Shown here: piece by piece, positions 13,139 through 19,401 of the stretch
Layout of the letters: every line of letters starts with the position of its first letter
Position numbering within the stretch: position 1 is the first letter of the stretch
Assembly (NCBI GenBank): GCA_964653025.1
Contig: CAZZBZ010000064.1
Span: 1 to 19,401, forward strand
Reading direction: 5' to 3'
Length of the DNA: 19,401 nucleotides
Origin: JABWAM01 sp964653025
GTDB lineage: Bacteria > Verrucomicrobiota > Verrucomicrobiia > JABWAM01
Program-made: the position numbers and the translations under genes
Notes under the pieces: model-generated
Database searches by the model: none
The model's input: the letters and a program-made list of their open reading frames with translations, nothing else
Told to the model about the DNA's origin: nothing

Positions 13139-14809
13139 ATGGGCGAAGAACCTGCCAGCACCCCCTCTTCTTCGGCCAATCTCGAGGAACTCATCAACCT
13201 CGAACTCCTGCCAAACTGGGCCCGTGAGCCCGCGCGCACCGCGAGCGAGTTTGAGCACCATGTTGAGGACCGTCCACGACGGGAGCCCGGGCGGGGACCG
13301 CGGGCAGGTCCTGGGCGACGAGATGACTTCGGGGGCGGCGCGCGTCGCGAGAACCGACGGGATTTTTCTCAGGGCGATCGTCGGGATCGCCCGCCAAGGG
13401 GTGCCGGTCGCCCCGATCGCGGGGGATCCTCCCGCTTTGCCCCCCGGGATCCCATTCCCGTCACGCCCCCGCCCGGTATCGATCTCGCCATCCTCCCCGA
13501 ATCCCGTGCCGTCGAGGCCGTGGCCGCCCAGGTGAAGACCTCCGGCCGCGCCTACCCCCTCTTCGCTCTCGGGCGCATGTTCGTCGCCAAACCGGAACGC
13601 CATCGCATCCGCTTCCGCACGCTGGGAAAGGAAGGCGAAGCTTCCTCCCTGCTCCAATGCGTGACCTGCGGGACGGTCGCACGCACCGCCACCGACCTTG
13701 CGCGTCACGTCCTCGAGCGTCACCTCGCCGACCACTATCGCGAGGAAAAAACCACCGAGGAACCGCCCAAGGGAAACTTCGCCGCGGTCGCCCGCTGCTC
13801 GCTCAATGGCGCCCTGCTCGGCCCGACCAACCACCACTCCTACCAGGCCGCGCTCCTCAAACTCCACCGTAGCCGATTCCCCTCGATGTCCATCGAGCGC
13901 TTCAAGGCCAGCATCGTCCTCGACCGGACCCCCGCCGTCGTCGAGCAGTGGCGTCAGCAGGTCTCGACTCGAGCCATCTTTGTTCCCTTGCACGGAGAAA
14001 ACCCGAAGCCCCTCGCCTCCGAGTCCGAGGTGGAGCGGCACTTTCGCGAACACCGTCTCGCGGAAGCCACCCGCAGCGGAAAAGAGTTTTCGGTGGATGG
14101 CCTCACGGGGCGCGATTGTGCCGACGCCGGGCTGAGGACCGCCGTTCGTGCAATGGTCGCAGAGGAGTCTCTCTTCCCGCGCCGACTCATCGGCATCCTC
14201 GCGGAAACCCTTTCCAAGGTCGGACTCGCCATCTTTCGTGGCCCACGCGGCATGCTTTTCGTGGCAACCACGCGCCCCACGCCCTTCGCGGCTGACCCCT
14301 CGCACGTCGCTCCGGGAGTCTGCGCCATCCTCGATTTTGTCCAAGAGCATCCCCGCAAGGGACGCAAGGACCTGATCCGGGCCCTTTGTCCATCTGCAAC
14401 CACCCCCCATTCCGCACCCGCGGCCGAGGGCACCCCCGCACCGGTACCGGACCCAAAACTCGTGGCCTGCCTCGGCGACCTCGAATGGCTGATCCGCCAG
14501 GGCCACATTATCGAGTACTTCAACGGCGAACTGGAACACGTCGCCCCAAAACCCGCAGCCGCTGGGGGTGACCCCACCCCGCCCCTCCCGCGCCCGAAGA
14601 ATCCGCGCCGCAGGCACCCCCGCGGCTCGGCACAAAACCCCACCGCGTCGGGGACCAAAACGGAAAAGACGTCCGTCAATGTCACCGCCACCGCTCCCGA
14701 AACACCGGTTCCGACGGAGACGCCCGCCCCCGCCTCGGAACCCCCGCCCCCCGAGCCACTCACGGAATCCCCGCCAAACGCGGACGGGCAACCGCCAAGG
14801 AATCCTTAA
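13139..14809 (+). CDS. Unknown protein with Arg/Gly-rich N-terminus, C2H2-type zinc finger and Pro-rich tail
   Basis: 556 residues, family not recognised with certainty. Residues 45-103 are an Arg/Gly/Asp-rich, RGG-like disordered stretch. Residues 114-168 appear folded (ALGRMFVAKPERHRIRFRTLG). Cys174-x2-Cys177-x12-His190-x4-His195 fits the classical C2H2 zinc-finger spacing, with Leu187 three before the first His as in the eukaryotic consensus. Residues 212-278 contain GPTNHHSYQAALLKLHRSRF. Residues 345-466 contain two stretches that could be winged helices (IGILAETLSKVGLAIFRGPRGMLFVA; VACLGDLEWLIRQGHIIEYFNGEL). The last ~85 residues are Pro/Thr-rich with a basic patch (NPRRRHPRG). Nucleic-acid binding, perhaps RNA, is my inference. 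It is cytoplasmic, with no signal or membrane helix. The start is 1 nt after the M23 gene stop. Confidence 0.75.
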   Translation: MGEEPASTPSSSANLEELINLELLPNWAREPARTASEFEHHVEDRPRREPGRGPRAGPGRRDDFGGGARRENRRDFSQGDRRDRPPRGAGRPDRGGSSRFAPRDPIPVTPPPGIDLAILPESRAVEAVAAQVKTSGRAYPLFALGRMFVAKPERHRIRFRTLGKEGEASSLLQCVTCGTVARTATDLARHVLERHLADHYREEKTTEEPPKGNFAAVARCSLNGALLGPTNHHSYQAALLKLHRSRFPSMSIERFKASIVLDRTPAVVEQWRQQVSTRAIFVPLHGENPKPLASESEVERHFREHRLAEATRSGKEFSVDGLTGRDCADAGLRTAVRAMVAEESLFPRRLIGILAETLSKVGLAIFRGPRGMLFVATTRPTPFAADPSHVAPGVCAILDFVQEHPRKGRKDLIRALCPSATTPHSAPAAEGTPAPVPDPKLVACLGDLEWLIRQGHIIEYFNGELEHVAPKPAAAGGDPTPPLPRPKNPRRRHPRGSAQNPTASGTKTEKTSVNVTATAPETPVPTETPAPASEPPPPEPLTESPPNADGQPPRNP

Positions 14810-14913
14810 CGGATACGCCGCCCGTCAGTCCCGCGAGAACGGACACGACCCCGGCGAGGATGATCCGCCTGCGTGCCATGGGGTCCGCGGTGCGCCGTTC
14901 CCGGGATCGGACG

Positions 14914-16866
14914 TCAGGTCTCTTTCGACCAGGCCCCTCCCGGGATCGCCATCTCAAACGGGGAGGCCGGTAGGCCGGTCCCTCCGTACAGGTTGCACAC
15001 GGGGTTGTCAGCCCACGCGTAACGCACCCAGCGCGGGTCGGCCACGGACGGGCAGGACACCCTCACCCGATCCGGCTGCTCGATCAACGCCACGGCCCAC
15101 CGATAAGAACGATCCGCGCCCGCAAGGGCGAACCCGACCAACTTCTCTCCCCGTGCCCGGAGTCCGGAGGCCGCGTGCCCGAAGTGAAGCGTCACCTGCC
15201 CGCCACGGGCCCACGCCGCCACGGGCAGCGGGCTCGAGCCGATGTGCTCCGGGAATCCATAATCCTTCGCCAGCGCGCAGGCGGCCAGGCGGCAGCCCAC
15301 GTCCTGCTTGTTCTTGGGATGGATATCCCCCGCCTCGCCGATGTCGATGATCACGGCCATCCCGGTCTTCGGGACCACGTCGAGCGTGAAACGCTGGGCT
15401 TCGCGCAGGTGCGCCCAGTCGCTTTCGGATGGCATTTCCTTCACGGCCAGGTAGTTGGCCAACTGCACGAAGTGGAACGAGAGCCCGGGCTCCCCCCATT
15501 CCCGCCGCCAATCGCGGATCATGGCCGGGAACAGCGATCGATACTCGGCGGCCCGACCGACGTTCGATTCCCCTTGGTACCAGAGGAATCCGCGGAGGGC
15601 GTAGGGCACCAACGGGGCGATCATTCCGTTAAAAAGAGCCGAGGGCGTGTTGGCATTGCCATCCCCGTATTCCTGAACAGGGGGAGTCGTGACGATTTTT
15701 CCAAAATCACGTTCCACGCGGAATCTCCAGTCGCCGGCCAGGGAGATCCGGGCCTGGGAGGCAGTCGCGCTCGGTGCCGCCCACATCTCCGTGGCGGGCC
15801 CGGTCATGCCGCCCTGGTAGATGTTGCTGAACACGCGGACCGAGACCACGTTGCGTCCGGTCCTGACCAATCGGCCCGGCACCGTGTAGACCCGCGGGGT
15901 GCACCAGGCGTCCGGCCGATCCTCCATGCCCAGGCTGCCCACGAACTCGCCGTTGAAGTAGGTGAAATCGCGCTTGTCACAGGCACCCACGCGCAACTCC
16001 AGATCCTTACCCGCCCAGGCAGGGGGAATCGCGAGTTCCCTCCGAAACCAGAAGACCCCGCTGAGATCATGGCCCGCGGTCTGCCAGCTGGTCGGCAGGC
16101 CCATGGTCTTCCAGTCAGAATCGTCGAAGCCGGGCTCATGCCACTTCTTCTCAAGGCCCAGGTTGCCGGGGTCGGCGGGAATGGACGCATCCCATTCCTT
16201 GCGGGCCTTTGCGGAGGCATCTCGCTCGAGCTGTCCCTCGGGTCCCAGAAAACGGTCCAGCTTCTCGATGTAGGACTTCAGGCCCGGGTCGGCCAGCAAC
16301 CCCTCGCGGCTCGTCCATGCCTCGGCCACGGTGCCCCCCCACGAACTATCGATCACCCCGATCGCCACGCCGAGTTTCCGATGCAACTCGCGGGCAAAAT
16401 AGTAGGCCGCCGCCGAGAACCCACCCACGGTCCCGGGGCTGCAAACCTGCCAGGCGCCGCCGCCAAGGCTTTCCTGACGCGCGACCACCGCCACGCGCGC
16501 TGCGGTCAGCATGCGGATGCCGGGATGGTCGGCCTGCGCGATCTCGCGGGAGGCGTCCCTGCATTCGCGCACGGTCATGGCCATGTTCGACTGACCTGAG
16601 GCGATCCAGACCTCACCCACCTGGACGTCCTCGAACCGCACCTCGTTCCCTCCGCCCCGGACCTCCAAGAGGAAGGGGCCGCCCGCGGCCTGGGGGGGTA
16701 GCTTCGCCATCCAGCGGCCGTCCTCCCCCGTGCACGCCTCCGCCATCGCGCCGCGACCTTCCAGGGAAACGGAGACTCGGGTGCCCGCGGTGGCGCGTCC
16801 CCAGACCGGGATCGGGCGATCGCGCTGCAACACCATCTGGTTCTGAAAAATGAAAGCGACTTGCAT
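14914..16866 (-). CDS. Sialate O-acetylesterase-type SGNH hydrolase without signal peptide
   Basis: 650 residues, matching the length and order of the sialate O-acetylesterase family. A beta domain (MVLQRDRPIPVWGRA) comes first, then the SGNH nucleophile block WIASGQSNM (Ser93). An inserted galactose-binding-like jelly roll follows (about 230-390: DDSDWKTMGLPTSWQ, FWFRRELAIPP, CDKRDFTYFNGEFVGSLG). Block 3 is GFLWYQGESN, and the catalytic pair is Asp514-x-His516 in GDIHPKNK. These enzymes remove O-acetyl groups from sialic acid or plant-type glycans. Most are secreted, but here the first beta strand starts at residue 2 and no upstream in-frame signal sequence exists, so a cytoplasmic location is inferred. 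It begins 22 nt after the ManA-methyltransferase stop, with a weak AAGAAAG site, and is presumably in the same operon. Confidence 0.9.
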   Translation of the reverse strand: MQVAFIFQNQMVLQRDRPIPVWGRATAGTRVSVSLEGRGAMAEACTGEDGRWMAKLPPQAAGGPFLLEVRGGGNEVRFEDVQVGEVWIASGQSNMAMTVRECRDASREIAQADHPGIRMLTAARVAVVARQESLGGGAWQVCSPGTVGGFSAAAYYFARELHRKLGVAIGVIDSSWGGTVAEAWTSREGLLADPGLKSYIEKLDRFLGPEGQLERDASAKARKEWDASIPADPGNLGLEKKWHEPGFDDSDWKTMGLPTSWQTAGHDLSGVFWFRRELAIPPAWAGKDLELRVGACDKRDFTYFNGEFVGSLGMEDRPDAWCTPRVYTVPGRLVRTGRNVVSVRVFSNIYQGGMTGPATEMWAAPSATASQARISLAGDWRFRVERDFGKIVTTPPVQEYGDGNANTPSALFNGMIAPLVPYALRGFLWYQGESNVGRAAEYRSLFPAMIRDWRREWGEPGLSFHFVQLANYLAVKEMPSESDWAHLREAQRFTLDVVPKTGMAVIIDIGEAGDIHPKNKQDVGCRLAACALAKDYGFPEHIGSSPLPVAAWARGGQVTLHFGHAASGLRARGEKLVGFALAGADRSYRWAVALIEQPDRVRVSCPSVADPRWVRYAWADNPVCNLYGGTGLPASPFEMAIPGGAWSKET

Positions 16867-16888
16867 GATTCTTTCTTGGCGCGGGGGG

Positions 16889-18478
16889 TTATACCGGCTG
16901 AAAGACATCCACGCGCGCGGGAGGCAGGTTGCCCCAGACAATCGAGCCGCGCAGGCGCTTGAAGCGGCTCAGGGTCCAGTGGGAAGGCGTCCTGAGGCTG
17001 TAGGTGAACTGGATGAGTACCCCTCCCGGACGCAGGAGCACGCGGAACTCCTCGGCAATCCGCGCCGCATCCTCGCGTGGTAGCGAGCGAAGGGGCAGGC
17101 TCGAGATCACCGCGGACACCCCCTCGCGCGCCAACTCCCCATGGGGGCGAAGCAACGCACGCAGGTCGCCGGCATCGCCGGTCACCACGTTCACCTGGGG
17201 AAAATGGCGGCGCAGGTGCTCGGCGAGGCGCTCCGAACGCTCCACCGCGATCAGGCGATCCGGCGGCACCCCGCGTTCGAGCAGCGCCTCGGTGACCGCC
17301 CCGGTGCCCGCGCCGACCTCAACGATAAAACCCCCGTTGCCGGGAATCACATGAGAGGCCATGCGCCGCGCGAGCGCCCGGGAACTGGGGACTGCCGCCC
17401 CGATATGGCGGGGATTGGCCACGAGCTCGCGACTGAAGGCCGCCAACGCCGCGATCGCACGCAACGGCGCGGGCCACGCGCGAGGCGCCTTCCTGGCTCC
17501 GGGCCGGGAGGATCGTGGGCTCAAGGCGAGGAGGGCCCGGGTACCGGGGGGGCCCGAGAGATGGCGAGGGGCCGCGGGAAGGAGGGCGGTCGCCCCCTGG
17601 GGAACCCGCATCGTGTCCGCGCCGTCGCGAACCTCGCAGGCACCCCCGATCGCATGGAGGACGGCGGGGACGTGTCCATCGAACTTTCGCTCCCGATCGA
17701 GCTGCCAGAGTTCGACACGGAAGTGCGGGCACTCGGCGAGGAGGCGGACCCCGTCCTTCTCCTCCCGCGGAGCAAGCGCAGGCTCGAAATCGTTGAAATC
17801 AATCGAGCGCAGGCTCTCCTCGATGTGGAGTTGGCGTGGCTTGCCGTCGAGCCCGACGCGCCCCCAGTCGAAAACGCGGTACGTGGTGTCCGAGTTCTGC
17901 TGGATCTCGAGGATGAGGCCGCCCGCGTCAATCGCGTGGATGCGCCCCGAGGGGATGAAGATCGCGTCGCCCTGCTTCACGGGGAGGCGGTGGATCATCG
18001 CCTCGAGCTTCGCGTTCTCCCCGGTGCGGAGGCAGCGCTCGAACTCGGCGCGGGTCACGCCCCGCCTGAAACCGGCGAGGAGCGCGGCCTCCGTCGCGGC
18101 GGCGAGGAGGAACCACATCTCGGTCTTCGGCTCACCGCCAAGCGCGGGGGCCACGGCCACCGGGGGATGCACCTGGAGCGAGAGCCGTTCCGCGGCATCG
18201 AGGATCTTCACGAGAAGAGGAAACCGCTGCCCGCGCGGCCACGGGCACCCCATAAGTTCGGTGCCGTGCGCGTCGAGGAGCACACGAAGGGTTTTTCCCT
18301 TGAGGGGGCCGTCGGCGACGACGCTCTCGTCGTCGGGGCGGTCGACGAGTTCCCACGATTCGCCGATGCGCCGGTCGGAGGGAATCGGCGGGTGGTTCCC
18401 GATGCGCGCGATCGCCTGCGCCCCCCAGGGACGTTCCTTGTAAATCGGCGCGAACAGGATGGCGGGGGGAAGTGGCAT
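16889..18478 (-). CDS. manA: Mannose-6-phosphate isomerase fused to a SAM-dependent methyltransferase
   Basis: 529 residues in one frame. Residues 1-320 are a type I phosphomannose isomerase: KERPWGA, then zinc ligands Gln102 and His104 (LQVHPP), Glu120 (KTEMW) and His181 (GRIHAI), and the LEIQQNSDTTYRVFDWGR strand. It interconverts mannose 6-phosphate and fructose 6-phosphate, feeding GDP-mannose for glycans. Residues ~340-529 form a class I methyltransferase with motif I VEVGAGTGAVTEALL (387-401), acidic IAVERS, and ends resembling phosphatidylethanolamine N-methyltransferase-like (PmtA-type) proteins (NPRHIGAAVPSSRALARRMA, SSLPLRSLP, LRPGGVLIQFTY, GNLPPARVDVF). The linker at 17444-17518 is Arg/Pro-rich; a one-base slip there would expose a TGA (17523-17521), so a lost base must be excluded. 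ATG 18478 is preferred to TTG 18502. Confidence 0.88.
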   Translation of the reverse strand: MPLPPAILFAPIYKERPWGAQAIARIGNHPPIPSDRRIGESWELVDRPDDESVVADGPLKGKTLRVLLDAHGTELMGCPWPRGQRFPLLVKILDAAERLSLQVHPPVAVAPALGGEPKTEMWFLLAAATEAALLAGFRRGVTRAEFERCLRTGENAKLEAMIHRLPVKQGDAIFIPSGRIHAIDAGGLILEIQQNSDTTYRVFDWGRVGLDGKPRQLHIEESLRSIDFNDFEPALAPREEKDGVRLLAECPHFRVELWQLDRERKFDGHVPAVLHAIGGACEVRDGADTMRVPQGATALLPAAPRHLSGPPGTRALLALSPRSSRPGARKAPRAWPAPLRAIAALAAFSRELVANPRHIGAAVPSSRALARRMASHVIPGNGGFIVEVGAGTGAVTEALLERGVPPDRLIAVERSERLAEHLRRHFPQVNVVTGDAGDLRALLRPHGELAREGVSAVISSLPLRSLPREDAARIAEEFRVLLRPGGVLIQFTYSLRTPSHWTLSRFKRLRGSIVWGNLPPARVDVFQPV

Positions 18479-18581
18479 GGAAGGCAATGACCAAGAAACC
18501 AAGAGTCACGGGCGAAACAAAGCTCCAAATGTAACGGGAGGTCTCGCGTGGACAGGTATTTCAGGCTAGCGTTCGGGTGCG

Positions 18582-19277
18582 ATGCCGACGGACGACAACA
18601 TCTGGTGGGCGCTGGCCAACACGAAGGTTCTCCTCGAGCCACGCCAGCGGCTGGAGACCTTCGGGACGACCGTGATCAGCTACCGCCTCATCTCGGAGAA
18701 GATGGACACCGCGAATGAGATCTCCGTCCGCGAGGGGCAGGTCCACGCGGAGCGCCCGCAACTGCTCACCCCCGCCTTCTTCCAAAAGCTCATGCTCGAG
18801 GGCTTCGGCGAGGACGGGGCGCGCTTCTCGGATTGGCTGAACGACCACGCAAAAGACCTCGCCTTCCTCAAGTACGGCTTCCGCTTCCGCCGCGAAGAGT
18901 CCCGGGAGACCACCGTCCACGACACCCTCGCGAACGTGGCCGCGCGCGTGCGGGGGGATGTGGAACAGCGTGGCGACCCGCTCACCGCCGTGATCCAGGG
19001 CGTGGACGATGCCTGGGAGGTCTGCCTGCTCAAGTTCATGACCGACACGATCCGCAAGGCGGTGCCGGGACACGTGATGGACATGAAACAGCACCGAATG
19101 TTCGAGTTGCTCGATGGGATCCCTCGGGGGGTGCGCGAAGACCTGGAGCGAAACTTTGAAACGGTGGGGAACGACCGCTCGAAACTCAAGGCCCTCGCGG
19201 CAAAGCTCCGCGAGCTCGGCGTCTTCGATGCCTACGAGGACCGATTTTTCGCGCTTGTCCGTCAACTTGCGGGGTAG
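18582..19277 (+). CDS. Conserved protein of unknown function
   Basis: 231 residues, soluble, with no signal peptide or membrane helix. The sequence is well-structured and mostly helical (LLTPAFFQKLMLEGFGEDG, ARFSDWLNDHAKDLAFLKYGFRF, AVIQGVDDAWEVCLLKFMTD). I recall closely similar uncharacterised proteins in Verrucomicrobiota and related phyla, but no domain name can be assigned. A possible nucleic-acid or nucleotide role is not supported by any motif. ATG 18582 is the only sensible start, although no Shine-Dalgarno site precedes it. It is divergent from the ManA fusion with a 103-nt spacer that must carry both promoters, and it is followed by a candidate terminator. Confidence 0.8.
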   Translation: MPTDDNIWWALANTKVLLEPRQRLETFGTTVISYRLISEKMDTANEISVREGQVHAERPQLLTPAFFQKLMLEGFGEDGARFSDWLNDHAKDLAFLKYGFRFRREESRETTVHDTLANVAARVRGDVEQRGDPLTAVIQGVDDAWEVCLLKFMTDTIRKAVPGHVMDMKQHRMFELLDGIPRGVREDLERNFETVGNDRSKLKALAAKLRELGVFDAYEDRFFALVRQLAG

Positions 19278-19344
19278 CCGTGGGCGATTTGGCCCCCAAG
19301 GCCAGATGCGGAGTTCAGTCAAGATTCTTGTACGGCCTAATATC

Positions 19345-19376
19345 CGCGCGTAACGAATGTCGCGACGCGCGTTTTT
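19345..19376 (+). terminator. Candidate intrinsic terminator
   Basis: A 7-bp GC stem, cgcgcgt (19345-19351) with acgcgcg (19365-19371), is followed by TTTTT (19372-19376). It lies 68 nt after the stop of the preceding gene. The loop is 13 nt, longer than usual, so this is a moderate call. Confidence 0.4.
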
Positions 19377-19401
19377 CCGGGGAGCACACGCGGCCCGCGT
19401 G

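Noticed and set aside
13103..14791. 562-codon minus-strand ORF opposite the zinc-finger gene
   Set aside because: Gly/Arg-rich antisense shadow. The plus strand has a coupled start after the M23 gene, a clear zinc-finger motif and structured segments.
15175..16599. 474-codon plus-strand ORF opposite the esterase
   Set aside because: Antisense shadow of a clearly recognisable SGNH hydrolase.
17141..18490. 449-codon plus-strand ORF opposite the ManA fusion
   Set aside because: Antisense shadow of two clearly recognisable enzyme domains.

Overview
This is a GC-rich bacterial metagenome-style scaffold. I infer a member of the PVC superphylum, most likely Verrucomicrobiota, with moderate confidence. 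The basis is high GC, frequent absence of Shine-Dalgarno sites, short low-complexity repeats of a kind I associate with that phylum (some read through in frame inside a gene), and several conserved proteins of unknown function. Two runs of exactly 100 N are each flanked by the same 55 bases on both sides. This is the signature of contig ends that overlap by one k-mer and were scaffolded without merging. Removing 155 bases at each site restores an intact glycosyltransferase.

Layout: 1-690 is the 3' part of a LolA-like lipoprotein-sorting-type protein. 745-1392 is a gene graveyard: the 5' stub of a conserved gene, a 167-bp element bounded by 14-bp inverted repeats and carrying two perfect hairpins, and a 3' fragment of a RelE/ParE-type toxin with an internal stop. 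1393-4263 (minus) holds two GT4-type glycosyltransferases, probably for surface polysaccharide, each interrupted by an artificial gap. 4456-7634 (minus) runs holin-like membrane protein, ruvX, a small membrane protein, and a free-standing C-terminal half of carbamoyl-phosphate synthase (carB2). 7833-10443 (plus) is a tight RodZ-like / rimO / pgsA operon for cell shape, ribosome modification and phospholipid synthesis. 10540-12046 (minus) holds a sugar phosphate isomerase/epimerase-like TIM barrel and a membrane-anchored unknown protein, with a strong hairpin terminator and an 11-nt homopolymer between them.

12304-14809 (plus) pairs an M23 LytM-type endopeptidase with an unusual 556-aa protein. 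That protein has an Arg/Gly-rich disordered N-terminus, a textbook C2H2 zinc-finger spacing, and a Pro-rich tail; it is the most novel-looking gene here. 14914-18478 (minus) is a two-gene operon: a mannose-6-phosphate isomerase fused in frame to a SAM-dependent methyltransferase resembling phospholipid N-methyltransferases, followed 22 nt later by a sialate O-acetylesterase-type SGNH hydrolase with no signal peptide. 18582-19277 (plus) is a conserved protein of unknown function with a possible terminator after it. No tRNA, rRNA, CRISPR array or complete insertion sequence was recognised.
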